From assembly GCF_028858725.1 (NCBI RefSeq), contig NC_084790.1:6454001-6518000 (forward strand): a stretch of 64,000 nucleotides of DNA, written 5' to 3'. The stretch is from Colius striatus (taxonomy: Eukaryota > Chordata > Aves > Coliiformes > Coliidae). Positions 1-11,293 of the stretch are shown piece by piece. Position 1 is the stretch's first letter, and the number at the start of each line of letters is the position of its first letter. Made by a program: the position numbers and the translations under genes. The notes below the pieces were generated by a model. The model worked only from the letters and a program-made list of their open reading frames with translations, was not told the origin of the DNA and made no database searches.

Positions 1-604
1 GTGTGGCTCTGATGAGAGTTAAGCCAATCTTTACACAGTTTTGTCAGTTTAGGTTCCAACGGAGGATACAAGTCAAGGCCTGCCTAGGTTCATGTGAAAA
101 GACCCAGTAGGCTAACTGAGCTCTGTGAGTGTGAAAAAAGCACCATTATTTAGCCACTGCACCATCTGTGTCCTGATCCACCATGGGACAGTGGAAGGGC
201 TGATGTACCCACCTGTCAGCTGCTTTGGATTACAGTAAAAATGAACGTGGATGGCTGCCAGCAGGGCTGCACTGCAGCAGCCAGCTGCAAAGAGGCACAC
301 CACTGCCATCCTGTGTCCAGAAATGCTCAGGCAGAAGGCTGGGCGCTCTGTTTGCTCAACCTAGCTAAATCTGCAGGCAAAGACTTGCACACATGATCCT
401 GTTTCTCTCAGTGAGTTTTAGACCTGCACTACCTAAAATGGACTATCACCAGCCACAACCCAATGTCCTACAGTGGATGTGGACCAAGAGAAGCTACTGC
501 TGTCTTCCATTTTGGCAGGTTTCCTGATAATGTGTCTGTGGCCTTTCAAGTCAAACTCTGCCATATCTTTTCCTCAGGAACATCAAAGCAAACACAGCCC
601 TTAC
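1..604 (-). other. POLR1E intron 10 (partial)
   Basis: This is intronic by position, downstream of the exon 10 donor on the minus strand. I see no further exon, repeat or regulatory motif in it. Confidence 0.7.
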
Positions 605-686
605 CTGCCATTGTTGTAGGTCAGCGAAGTGAAATTCTTCATGAGTTTCCTGCTAATGATGTGTGGGCATTCAGGACCCATCGGAT
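605..686 (-). CDS. POLR1E: POLR1E coding exon 10
   Basis: The acceptor is TGTCCTAG and the donor GTAAGG. It reads (H)PMGPECPHIISRKLMKNF and then TSLTYNNG, homologous to human GPGVPHIINTKLLKHFTCLTYNNG. It ends in phase 2, so at least one more exon must follow left of the window. None of the three minus-strand frames of bases 1-604 shows it. Confidence 0.92.
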
Positions 687-3600
687 CTAGGACAGAAAGA
701 GGTTTTTGCAGTGGAATGAGAAATGCATACTGTTTCCAGCCATCCTAACAGCATTTTTGTTACCACATTTGTTGTCTCTTCCCCAGAACACAGAGAATTT
801 AAAAGGAACCTGGGCACTTGATTTCTAGGTCTCATACTTTTTCAGGTCTGAGAGAGCCTCCTGACTAACAGCTTTTCTTTGCCTTACAGATGATATCTCC
901 CACTTCAATACTACACAATCTATAATGAGTGCATATACACCTGCACATCAATGGCTTTTAATAGATGGCTTTGTCACAAAGTGTTCTTAAAACTGAAACC
1001 GCACCAACCACACTGCTACCAATGGTAGCCATTGGAACATTCTCCTTGACAGAGTCCCACAGGGTGACTCCTGTGCCTCCAGCAATGCAGGTGGTTATTT
1101 ACAGCCAGGATTGCTGCTTCCCCCTCCATCACATCCCTGCCATTGAAAATGCTAAGTGACATTTTCAGCACCAACAGGAGATTCAGACACACGAGTTCTA
1201 CAGAAAGCTTGAAAAATCTCAACCAGAATACTTTAATGTAGTGCAGTCCCTGCCATTCTAAACACAAGACCCTAATTACAACAGAGGTATGATGACTGTC
1301 ATCCACACATGGAGCTAATAAGCAAAGGATGATGAAGGCGTTCTCAAAAACACAGAAAGTTATAAAGGATGTATTGTGTGTTGTATGCCATCTGGAATAC
1401 AGAGGCTGGATGAGGGAGAGAGACAATCGTTTCCAGCCTCTTGGTTTAAGTGTGAAAATATAAACTACATTCATAAGTACAGAACTATCAAGAAACTAGA
1501 AAGAATATCAGCATTTCCAACCTAAGCTACCCTGTCTCTTACCAAAAGGATCTCAAGATGCACTCCTGATGTGTGACAGTTATGAAGGGACTGAAAAGGA
1601 TTTGACATACATCTGCTGGCAAGTGCAGATCTAATAACCCTCAGCAATGTGGAAACCCTCAACTTCAGCATGAAGCAGATGGAAAGCAACTGATTTCTAC
1701 TGCAGTTCTACAAACCAGGTCTTAGTAAGCAGCTTAAAAGTGGAGGAGCTGGAAACTCTCTTACGCTTCTTCTTGATGACTTTCAGGTAGCTGAACTTAA
1801 TCAAGGTATCCAGGAACCAGAGGCATCTGGCTTTGTGATCCTTCCTCTTCTCATCAGTAGGCAAAAACTTCAGCTCCTCTAAAACAAAGGAGCAATGACT
1901 GAAAAATAGAGAGGGAGAGGATGAGGCTCAAAAGATCCAGGAACCAGTTTACATCATCAGGACACAAATGTAACTTTACTGCTCGGAGAGCTCTCCTGAC
2001 ACCTGTAAGGGACAGCACAGGAGGCTGCTTTGTGAGCACACTTTCCAGTCAATGCCCACCACGTTCAGCCAGCCCTTTTCTGTGTGCAGCTGCTAAGAAG
2101 GTCTCCACACAGCAGAACCTCAACGTGGCAGACAGATACACTTCTACTTTGTCACAGGCAGACAGGAAACAGAGTCAGGTGTGTTTTGTGTTTCTCCTGC
2201 CCTCTTCAGCCCCTTAGCACAAGGGCTTAACAGCTCTATGTCCATGTTGACTTGCAAGTGACAGCAGCCTCCAAAGCACGTCAGTACTTCGCTGTGACAG
2301 TGTCCAGTCACAAGTACACCATGCTCAGTAGAGTTCTGTATCCACTTTCTAGGCACCTCACTCCACACTCCACTTAGGATTTCTCCACTCTGTTCTTCTG
2401 CAATCAGTTCCCCAAAGTGTAGCCATGCTGCCATGCACAGAACCTCCTCATCTGTATGTAACTATACACATCATGTAACTATACACATATGTTGCACAGC
2501 TATGCTTGGATCAAATGTCTCCCCTCCACATTGAAAAGATCAACCTGGATACAGTGCAACTGGCAGCAGTAGCCAACCTGCCCAACAGAAAAGCTACAGT
2601 TTCATAGGGCCCACCTCAACTAGTACAAGGCTGTTTGCAGCAGCATTACCTTCTATCTTCTGTTTTCTTGGTGACTTCTTCTGGAGTGATGTTAACAAAC
2701 ACTGCTGCTGGAACTTGTAATGCTTCATACTCTGCTGGGGACAGAACTGGGAGGATTGTAAAGAAAAGAACATGCCTTTGCTCTCTCTTCTGGTCTGCAG
2801 AGAGATAACCTCTATCCACTCTGACTTTAGGAGGTGTGGGTTGGGAAGGAAGGAAACCATAAATAGACAGGGTGCAATGACAAAACTTGGAAGCTAGCCA
2901 ATAACAAAGGTCTCTAAAGGACTATGACTCAACCACAAAGCATTTCTCTTGCATGGCTGACTTCATCACTATTCCCAGTCAAACTGCTGCCAATAGGGAC
3001 GTACAGCAGCCTGCCCTCTGTGGGAAAGAGGCAGGATATGGGGCTTATAGGCCCAAAAATCCCAACAGAGCATGTGCCTGCCCTCAGCTTTGGTTTGAGA
3101 GAGAAGGCTTGGCTCATTCACATCCCTGGCAGCATTCACTCTCTTGAGCCAGACCACTGACATCAAGGTTTATGGGTGTGGGAAACAATAGCCACAGAAA
3201 AGGATACTGTCCTCAAACTTGTAAACATGTTCTGGCTTGTCAGCCTCTTCATTACACGGTGGGAGGAAGACGGAGATGTTCTGCACATCCTCTTGGGCTA
3301 CATCCTGGATCAAAGCTTTGGAGGGAAGCAGGAAAGAAGACAGTATTTGGAGCATGCAAACAAAACCACAGAGAACATGACCATAACTCAAATCCTTCCT
3401 TTAACCACAAGTCTACTCAATAGTGATTCTTCAGTGAACGTCACTTCAGTCACAGATGGAATTTTAAATGTTTAAAACTCTAGTTCAGGTTATCTCACTT
3501 GAGACAGCAGTAAGGAAAATGCTACAGATCCTCCCTGTTTTGTTTCTTTACTGCCACATGTAGGTGCTGACTGTGCAGAAAGCATTCCAGTAGGCACACA

Positions 3601-6600
3601 AAGGACATGAGCTTCTGATGTGTCTGCTATGTACTCAGCATGCTGTGTTCTACACTGGTGTCATCACCCTGACCAAGAACTTTCTGCTCACCAAAATTTA
3701 AGATAAGACACTCCAGACTAGAGAAAACTCCAGTAAAGAAGAGGACCAAGACAAACTGGTTGCTGCTGTTACACCTCTTGCCTGCAGGGTAGGCAGAATA
3801 TTGTTTTAGGACCCTGGGTTTGGAACAGAATTGGTGAGAGCTGACAGGCTGTATAGTCAACAGATATCTCTCCCATTCATAGCCAAAGAAACTCAGAATC
3901 ACAGGAGTCCTGATAGAAACAAGCTCTGGAGGTCTCCTGGCCAATCTCCTGCTTGGAGTAGGACTGCCAACACCACTAAATGAGGGCAGCCTTGGATTTG
4001 TCCTGCCAAGCCTTGGAGAACCCCAAGGATAGTGACCCTATACTGTTCTGTGACCTGTCCCAGGCTACAACACTCTCCAGAGCAAGTAGGTTACCCCAGT
4101 CCCCTACCTGAGTCTCTCGAAGTCAAGGGATCACTGCAGGTGAACTTACTGCCTTTATCCCAGTACTCCCAGAGTCTATCAAAGGACTCCTGGAAGGCTA
4201 CAAACAATGGCCAACGATAGACACTGATGCCACAGGGACCTTCTCTCATTCAGCCAGCTCCCACACTAAGCCTAGCTGGAAGAGTTTATTTTCTACCAGA
4301 AAGATCTGTGAGGTCCTCCACCTGTGCCCTGTATACCAGATGCTTCCTTGGTCACTCAAAGAAAAACCCCTTCTTCCTCCTACCGCTCTTGGCAAGGAAC
4401 AAAGGTACCTCTGTCTGCCTTGATGAAACCCTGAGACAATACTCTTACCTGTTACTCCCTTTGCATCGATAACGTTTGCTGCTGCTTTGGTCACAGCTGT
4501 GTTCAGAATATCATTGCCCACTGCATTCATTCGCCGAGAGTTCAGAGCTCGCTTCTGCTTGCTGGTACCAAAGGCCTCAATGCACAAATCCATCTGTGGA
4601 AGAGAGATGCAAATTAAAACACTTAGCACCTAAGAGGAAAACTGAGCAAGTAACTATTTGTTCTACATCTATATTCTTTAGGAAAACTTCAAACACTCAA
4701 CTGGGCAGAATCCAACAACACAACAAGCAGTGATCTGCAAAGGGGACAGGAAGTAACTGGGACTATAATCAAGCCTAAAATAACTGAAAACACTGCCCAG
4801 TTGGGCACTAGTAAAGTGTTGTGGTGTGGGCTGCCAAGGCAGAAGAGAGAGTGCTGAACCTGCACAGGTTTACCCTGCAGTAAACTAAACATCACAGTCT
4901 CAGCCAAGTATCATCTTACACTGTTAGCAGAGCAATCACAGAGTATGAGATGGGGTTTTGACTTTACCTTCTCCCTGTAGGATTTATTCTGATAATCCTT
5001 TGTGTCATCAGGTATTAAGTTATCTAAAAAAGAACAAGAGTTAGCATGCTTGGCTTGATACAGCTAGGACAGCACATGTACTCAACATCATTTCAGCGCT
5101 AATGTGTTCTGAAAGACTTGGCATTCAATGACTTCCAAGATCTTCTCCACAGGAGCTTGCCAACTAAAGAACACACTGAATGTATGCACCTTGAACAAAA
5201 AAGGAAAGGTAAGTTAGTTTTTGCTAGAAGGGCTGTGAGTGTAACGTGGACTGCAGCAATACCCAGGTCCTGCTGCACATAGGAAAAATAAGCTCCCGAA
5301 AGACCAAACTCTTTGGGTTATCCTCATGGGTTCAGCATGAAGCAGCAGTTCTGCTGCAGAAAAGCTGTTTTGCTTTTCAGCGATCCAGCTCTTTGACTTG
5401 GCAGTTTCTAGGCTTCCCTCAGCAGAGCAAACCTAGGCAAGGCTGTACTTACTCTTAACAGTGACAACTTTGCTACTGACACCAGCACTTACACCCTCCC
5501 ACCCACAACACTCTTTACTTAACCTTCATCCTAAATTTCAACTTGCTTCCTTCTCCCTCTGTGTTTCAAATCATGCAGTGCCTTACAAGGAGTGTAACGT
5601 ATCCTACTTCCTCCATGCTGAGGGAATAAGACAGAAATAAGGAAGAAAGAGCAGCCAGGGAGACAACAGAAGGCACTGATGTCAGGAACCAGGCAGTCAA
5701 TAGCTGAAGGCATATGCAGGTCCAGCACGTTGTGACTCCAATGCTAGGGTTAAACACAGTATCTCCTTACCTGACAGCAAGGGCTGCATGTTGAAAATTT
5801 CAGCATTATAGACTTCCATTTGCCCAGAGTCCTTGTTTAACACACCAACGAAATACCTGGGAAGAACAGGGGCAAGTGATTAGCAAGAGATGATCCAGAG
5901 GAAGTGATGTTTTAAGCTATATAGTGCAGAGCCATTTGTATTCCCTATCCCCTGCCAATTCTTTTCCCTTGTATTTTTTAGCCACATTCAGAATGTCGCA
6001 ACAGAACAAGCTACCTCCAAGGCATGCACATATCTATGCATGTATACACACAAGTGTGTGTTCATACATATGAAAAACCTTAAAGCCTTGTGGCTCCAAG
6101 TAAATGCAGAAGTCTTAGGACACTCCAAATTAGCTCCACAATGCACAGATGAAGACTAGGTGCTGAAGAGCTGCAGTTCTCCTTTGATGTGCCAGGACCT
6201 TTGGCTTGTGCTTCTATGCAGTTTCTTGTGTTTTTAAAAGTTGGGTTCCCTATGGCTGCTTCTCTGCTTAGTACAGCTGTGAGCTTCTCAGACTTTGCCA
6301 TCTCTAAAACAAAATAATTTGTCTCAGGTAAATTCCTTTTCATCTCATGTTTCAGAAAAGCGAGTCCAAACTTGTTTGTGCTGCTCCTCACTATGTGTGA
6401 CCCACCAGGAACAGGCTCTAGGTCACCCTTGGCTGAAGCTGATCAGGGCATGAACTGCACCAGTTTTTTTATCCAGTCAAGAGTTTTTTCCATGTAGTTG
6501 TGGTTTTGTGTGGTTTCTGGTAAGGGTGAATGGGCTGTAAAGATGGCTCCTGTAAGAAGTTGCTCAAAACTCTCCCCAGCTCTGAGACAGACCCACTGCT

Positions 6601-9600
6601 GGGGCTGAGCCAATTAGGCACCTCCATGGTCACTTTTTAAGAAGAAGCTGGAAGAGGAGGCTTCTTCCTGTTTCTTCTTGTGCTGTTCTTCCTTTTTCCT
6701 GCTGCTGGTGGTACAAGGAGTTGGAAGAGAGAGAGAAGCAACCATGTGGACCCCAAGGTCAGTGAGGGAAGAGAGGAGGTGGTGTGTTGGAACAGAGACT
6801 CCCCTGCATCCTGTGGAGAGGAGTGGTGAAGCTGAGATTTGTTGGCAGTTCACAGGGACAGTGATTGTGCCCAGAGCAGGCCGTGAATTTGTGGGAGGGC
6901 AGCAATGCCGGAATGCCCGGAATGCTGCTGCTGCAGAGGAGTCCCTCGCTGGAGGAGTTTGTGAGCAGAAGCTGTAACTATTGGGAATAACCCACACCAG
7001 AGAAGTTCGTTAAGGACTGTGTCCTGTGGGAGAGACCCCATGTTGGAGCAGGGGAAGAATGCCAGGAGTTCTCATCTGAGCAGAGAGAAGCGGCAGAGCC
7101 CACCTATGAGAGACTGACCACATCCCCCATTCCCTGCCCCCCCTGAGCCGTTGAGGGCGGAGGAGGTAGAGATATGGGGAGCTGTGAGCTGGTCCTGGGA
7201 AGAAAGGAAGGATGAGGGAGGGAGATCTTAAGTGCTGGGTGTAATTTTCTCATCACCCTACTCCCTTTTTCCTTTTTGTTCTGTTTCTTGTAGGCAGTAG
7301 AATAGACTTTCTCTAAGTCGAGTACTGGAGTCTGTTTTGCCTGGAATCATAACTGGCTGTGAGCCCTTCCTGCCCTTGTCTCAATGCACAACATCCTTGG
7401 TTATCTTTTTTCCTCCCATCTCACTGGGGCCTCCACTGTCCTAAGGAGGGTGGGGTGGATGGGGGGCAGTGAGCAAAAGACTGTTGTAGTGCTTCACTGC
7501 TGGCTGGGCAAACGCATGACGCATGTGATCCCTCCTGACTGTTGCCCAAACTTGTTCTGCCCTATAAAACATCTTTGTAAAACTCAGGACACGTTTTCTG
7601 GAGACAAAACCCACTTGAACAAGAGGCTGGCTGTCACAGTGAGAGCAATACTTTCATGCAGCTTCCCTCAGAGGAGCTGAGTACAGCAGGAGTCACAGCA
7701 CCATACTGCACTGGAAGGATCTCTGGGCAGTTTCTGCTGTGCCAGGAAGCCCTGAGGTTTGGCAGACTTATTGACTTTCCACTCAGAATAAACTGGTCTG
7801 CCTGCTCAGAGGTAGTTTCTGCTCACTCTTGTATCCACGTTAGCAGTTTTGAGTGCACAGTTTTAGGCTGACAGCTGCCAAGAGCTACAGGAACGGATCC
7901 ACTAAAGTAAATCCTCATGCATGCGGCTGAAGCAGATGTGGGAGGAAAGGGACAAAAGGATGGCATGGTAAAACTTCAAAGACAAGCAAGAAATTATTTA
8001 ATTGATTATTTCTTGCATCTCTGGAGAACCTGAGGCACGTGCACACTTAATAAAAAACTAGTACTTGAAGCTGAACATCAACCAGCAGTTACCTTGCCTT
8101 GTTAGTTTCCGTAGCTTAGGATCTCCAGAGGTGCTGGCGAGAACCACTTAAGCCACTAAAACCATCTCTTAATCAGTGTTCAGAGATAAGAGTGCTAAAT
8201 CTGCCCAGAAATAATACTGCATTGATACCTGTATCATGTTTACTCATTAAACTAAATGTATCTCTGCATACTCAAGAAGAAAAAGCCTCTCGGTGTCTTT
8301 TTTCAGCTACACCATCTTATATGGAAAACTATTGTATCTGAAGGTCCAGCTCTCCTGCTGTCACTTCTCAGAGAGAACCAAGAGTAGTATTAACGTGTTT
8401 CAACAGCCAATTTGCAGAGATGAAACCACTTCCTTCTACAGAATTATGGAACAGACTATCTCAGTTGAAAAGGACCAATAATGATCACCTAGTCCACCTC
8501 CCTGACCAAAAGTGTGTTGTTAAGAGCACTGTCTAAACACCTCCTCAACACTGAGAGGAGTGGGGCATTGATCACTTCTCTAGGAAGCCTGTTCCACCAC
8601 CCTCTTGGTAAAAAAATGCTTCCTCATTTCAAGTCCTATTCAGGGAACTAACACCTGAAAGCATCTCCTCTTTCGAGTTTTACACAACTCTGCTCTTCAC
8701 TCCCTCACCCCACCTGAACTTTAACTACTCAGACATGATCAGGTTAGTACAGTCCAAGGTGTGGGGCAACTGGAGTGATCTGTGAGCACAGCATTTGGTG
8801 CCAAGAGCCTGGCATGCACATTACATTCACTTCAGTGTTGTGTAGGCTAGTAGGAACAGTAATAAGCATCACAGGAGAAAAGAAACACGTTTTGGTATAA
8901 CAAGACAAGATTATTCCACGCTGACTCTCCACGTTTGGTGATTCTTCTATTAGAAAATGATAAGGATCTCATATACAGAACACTTCTTAGGAGGCCAGCA
9001 ATGCCACAAAGCCACATTACTAAACCAGGACGTATAAAGGCTGTTGATTTCGCCAACTCTTCCTTTTACACTGCATGGCAGAGACAGCCTGCAGCCTTGA
9101 AGTTACATGGTGATTAATGACATAGAAGTATCCTGGTCAGCTGAAGATGATCATGGACAGATCTGAATTTCTTGTTTTTTTAATAACAAAGTTGTTGTTC
9201 CTAGGTTTCAAGTACATCAAATCAACTCCTCACCCCTTCCTTCACAAGACCTTCTCAAGCACACTATTTGTATGTAACATTACCACCTCCAAAGGGATGT
9301 AATGCGCACAAACAACGCAGCTGCTAGGTGCTGCAGCCTCTCATCAAAATCCTCTTGATTCAGATCAAGAATCTGTGGAAACTTCTGAGCCAACTTTAAG
9401 AAAAGCTACCAGGAACTTTGTGTCTGAGCAACTTCTCTGCTTCCACCTCCCCGTTGCTGCCCCCTTTTTGCCAGCAACCCATACCTGCACAAGGAGTTAC
9501 ATTTCATAACCCCGTTGCCAAAGTTATTCCCCACATATGAGAGCCTTTCCGTTTCTGAGACCTGAGAAACAAAGAAAAATTACTTGAACACAAAGCCATG

Positions 9601-10715
9601 AATAACCTTCACTGCATCTACTTTATCCTCCCTGATGCCACAAAGCTCTATGTTCCCAGGCACTGGACATTAGTCATGTGGAGGCAAACTCCACTTTGCC
9701 TATTTTGGGTATATTTAGCATCTGGCAAAAATCTTTAGAAGTCAGATAACACTTCTTGAAGCTGAAACTATCTCTGACATAATTCTGCCTCAGCTTTCAC
9801 TTGGCCAAAAGATGAGGAACCACTGTCCTCACAAAGGATGTCCTGGGATAATAAGTTTCTCTGCCTGAGGGGGGAGACACCATCACCACAGGTAGATGGG
9901 TTGGGCCCAGTCACTCTATATGCATGACTTGTTAACGACTGTATTCTTGAAAAAGGTTCACAGACTGATAAGTCAGAACCTCTTGCCCTGCCCTGCCAGA
10001 GGATGGGTGATCCTTTACTCACTATGCATACCAGGGGAAGGACTCAATAAATAGAATAACGTGTTAGATTTATACAAGATCTTGTATAAATGCAGCGTGC
10101 GGTGTACTGTTGGGTGTACTGCTTTCTGGAGCTTCCCCCCAGGCACCTGTCTCTGCGCAGACATGAAATAAAGCAGTATCTCGACTGTGTGTGTAGACTG
10201 GCTTCCTGCACAAAGGGCAGGAATCTGACAACAGGGGCAGCTCTCGTCCCGGTCTCTCCGGACCCCAGCAGCCTCCGAGCCCGGCAGCCCTCAGTGCACG
10301 GCCAGCCCCGGTGCGGACACGGGCGGGCAGGTGGTGTCTGAGCTGCATCTCGTGTCGGGGTAGGAGCTGCCTCAGGCCCCCATCAGAGACGCTACCAACA
10401 CGAGGACCCGCTGCAGGACCGGCCTCCCTTACCAGGATTCTCCGGCGCTTCTTCCGGGGATGGGCCGTGTCCTTGTTCCGGTAGACGGTGAACCGCATGG
10501 AGTCGGGCCGCCGCAGCCTGCCGTTGGAGAACTGCACTGCAAGGTGGCAGGGAGAGGCGTGAGCGTGGTCGGCGGCCCAGTCCCGCGCCCCGGCTCCCGC
10601 CCGCTGCCCTCACCGGCCCCCCGTCCGTCCCGGCCCCCGTCTCACCCAGCACTGCCGGCTGCTCGGCCTGGGGATCCCCGCGGTAGCACCAGGTGGCTGT
10701 GGCGGCGGCTGCCAT
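605..10715 (-). CDS. POLR1E: POLR1E (RNA polymerase I subunit A49/PAF53), coding exons 1-10, 3' end off window
   Basis: This gene encodes the vertebrate homologue of yeast A49, a Pol I-specific subunit that pairs with POLR1G (A34.5) and supports initiation and elongation on rDNA in the nucleolus. Ten coding exons join in frame (70, 104, 77, 86, 56, 145, 108, 97, 134 and 82 nt) to give about 319 codons. Diagnostic segments that match the remembered human protein are AVLVQFSNG, LSYVGNNFG, SGQMEVYNAE, CIEAFGTSKQKRALN, LSPAEYEAL, ARCLWFLDTLIKF and FTSLTYNNGR. Residues 1 to about 110 correspond to the dimerisation domain; the later exons enter the tandem winged-helix region, whose end is missing because the last exon(s) lie left of position 1. 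The start at 10715 gives MAAAATATW, like the alanine-rich human start. All splice sites read GT-AG. Introns contain a CR1 fragment (about 3.9 kb), an LTR (6.5-7.5 kb) and another CR1 fragment (about 8.5 kb). The first exon lies in a CpG island shared with ZBTB5. Confidence 0.95.
1765..1898 (-). CDS. POLR1E: POLR1E coding exon 9
   Basis: The acceptor is TTTTTCAG and the donor C|GTAAGA. It reads (S)HCSFVLEELKFLPTDEK, then ARCLWFLDTLIKF and a lysine-rich KVIKKK end. Human has HCTFVIEALKSLPSD and ARCIWFLDTLIKF here. Confidence 0.93.
2650..2746 (-). CDS. POLR1E: POLR1E coding exon 8
   Basis: The acceptor is CCTCCCAG and the donor GTAATG. It reads (I)LSPAEYEALQVPAAVF and then NITPEEVTKKTEDR, matching human LSPAEYEALQSPSEAF, and ends in phase 2. 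Confidence 0.9.
3208..3315 (-). CDS. POLR1E: POLR1E coding exon 7
   Basis: The acceptor is CTCCAAAG and the donor GTATCC. It reads ALIQDVAQEDVQ and then FLPPCNEEADKPEHVYKFED, equivalent to human YLPPCYDDAAKPEDVYKFED. Phase 1 is kept on both sides. Confidence 0.93.
3892..4090 (-). mobile_element. CR1 LINE 3' fragment, old copy
   Basis: The stretch resembles an antisense CR1 3' end: ACTCAGAATCACAG, then a CTCTGGAGGTCTCCTGGCC block and a degraded CTTGGAGAACCCCAAGGATAGTGAC block. It is divergent and lies in a POLR1E intron. The 5' boundary is uncertain. Confidence 0.6.
4449..4593 (-). CDS. POLR1E: POLR1E coding exon 6
   Basis: The acceptor is TTCCACAG and the donor GTAAGAG. It reads MDLCIEAFGTSKQKRALNS and continues RRMNAVGND and VIDAKGVT. 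This is the most conserved stretch of the gene against human. Confidence 0.95.
4968..5023 (-). CDS. POLR1E: POLR1E coding exon 5
   Basis: A 56-nt exon with acceptor TTTTTTAG and donor GTAAAG. It reads (D)NLIPDDTKDYQNKSYREK and keeps frame with both neighbours. The N-terminal part differs from human, while SYREK corresponds to human TYREK. Confidence 0.9.
5771..5856 (-). CDS. POLR1E: POLR1E coding exon 4
   Basis: The acceptor is CTTCCCAG and the donor GTAAGG. The split arginine codon AG|G is restored, and the exon then reads YFVGVLNKDSGQMEVYNAE and FNMQPLLS, close to the human sequence. Confidence 0.93.
6493..7521 (+). mobile_element. Solo LTR of an avian endogenous retrovirus family (copy 1)
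   Basis: This segment shares an ordered series of blocks with 12724-13564: a GCTCCTGTAAGAAG block, CCACTGCTGG, an AGACTCCCCTGCAT block, GTGGGAGAGACCCCATG, AAGCGGCAGAG, and a T-rich stretch before TAAGTCGAG and GTCTGTTTTGCC. I recognise this set as the long LTR of an avian ERV family, probably ERVL-like, but cannot give the exact library name. No gag or pol coding sequence adjoins it. No clear target-site duplication was found, and both ends are estimates. It lies antisense in a POLR1E intron. Confidence 0.65.
8440..8705 (-). mobile_element. CR1 LINE 3' fragment, old copy
   Basis: An antisense CR1 3' region starts at ACAGAATTATGGAACAG and continues through CACCTAGTCCACCTCCCTGACC, a CACCTCCTCAACACTGA block and TAGGAAGCCTGTTCCACCACC. 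It is strongly diverged and lies in a POLR1E intron. Confidence 0.65.
9485..9561 (-). CDS. POLR1E: POLR1E coding exon 3
   Basis: The acceptor is TTTCTCAG and the donor GTATGG. It reads VSETERLSYVGNNFG followed by NGVMKCNSLC, which matches the human ETDRLSYVGNNFG region, and ends in phase 2. Confidence 0.92.
10068..10091. repeat. 24-bp perfect palindrome
   Basis: ATTTATACAAGA is followed directly by its reverse complement. The next base on either side breaks the symmetry. It lies in POLR1E intron 2, about 340 bp downstream of exon 2 on the minus strand. Confidence 0.9.
10433..10536 (-). CDS. POLR1E: POLR1E coding exon 2
   Basis: The acceptor is CTTGCAG and the donor is GTAAGG. Joining to exon 1 restores V-L-V-Q-F-S-N-G, as in human. 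The exon carries the MRFTVYRNKD stretch and ends RRRIL in phase 0. Confidence 0.93.
10646..10715 (-). CDS. POLR1E: POLR1E coding exon 1
   Basis: The ATG is at 10715 and the exon codes for residues 1-23 plus one base. It reads MAAAATATWCYRG and ends PAVL. The donor is G|GTGAG at 10645-10644. It lies in the CpG island; the 5' UTR start is not defined by sequence alone. Confidence 0.92.
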
Positions 10716-11119
10716 GGCGCCGGGTTGCGAGGAGGCGGTGGCCGGGGGAAGGCCCCTCCCGGAACGGGGCAAGCGGGACGCTCCGCCCCGCCCGCCCGAG
10801 TAGCGCTACGTGAGGCCTCAGCGCCCGGGGCGCGGCACCGGCGGCTCGCTGCGGCCCGCGGGGCTCGCCGCCGCTGCCGACTGCACCGAACCCACCAGCG
10901 GCCGTGCCGCGGCCGAGCCGGCCGGTGGCGCCCTTCCGCAACCCCGGGGAAGCGCGAGGGACCCGACCAATCGTAGCTGTGCTTATTCCCAAGTCTGGTG
11001 GCCGGGGAGAGATGGTGCTGTCTCTTATCAGTAATGAAGCCGCTGATTGGTTGGTGGGCGGGCGCGTGCCGCCGTCCCGCCCGCGCTCGCCGAGCGGGCC
11101 GCTGCGCGATGGCGTCACT

Positions 11120-11293
11120 TCCGCCCGGCGTCGCGGCCGCCGCAGCGCAGGGCCCGTGGGGGCGGAGCCGCGGGGGACGGGGCCGCAGGGCCGAGGACGA
11201 CGGGCGCGCACGGCCCTTCCCGCCGCCCGGGGCACCGCGCCACGGCTCCTTCCCGCCCGGAAAGCAAAGGCAGCCGGGGGGCGGGCACTGCAG
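11120..11293 (+). other. ZBTB5: Putative non-coding first exon of ZBTB5 (start approximate)
   Basis: ZBTB5 coding sequence begins only 4 bases after a splice acceptor at 27503, so an upstream non-coding exon is required. The best placed donor in the CpG island is CTGCAG|GTGAGCG at 11293/11294, just downstream of the CCAAT and ETS-like sites. The transcription start is a guess, and other donors further right (for example near 11750) are possible. Confidence 0.4.

Noticed and set aside
1016-1474. A 152-codon minus-strand frame in a POLR1E intron
   Set aside because: It lies between exons 9 and 10 and adding it would break the conserved POLR1E protein. No family similarity was seen.
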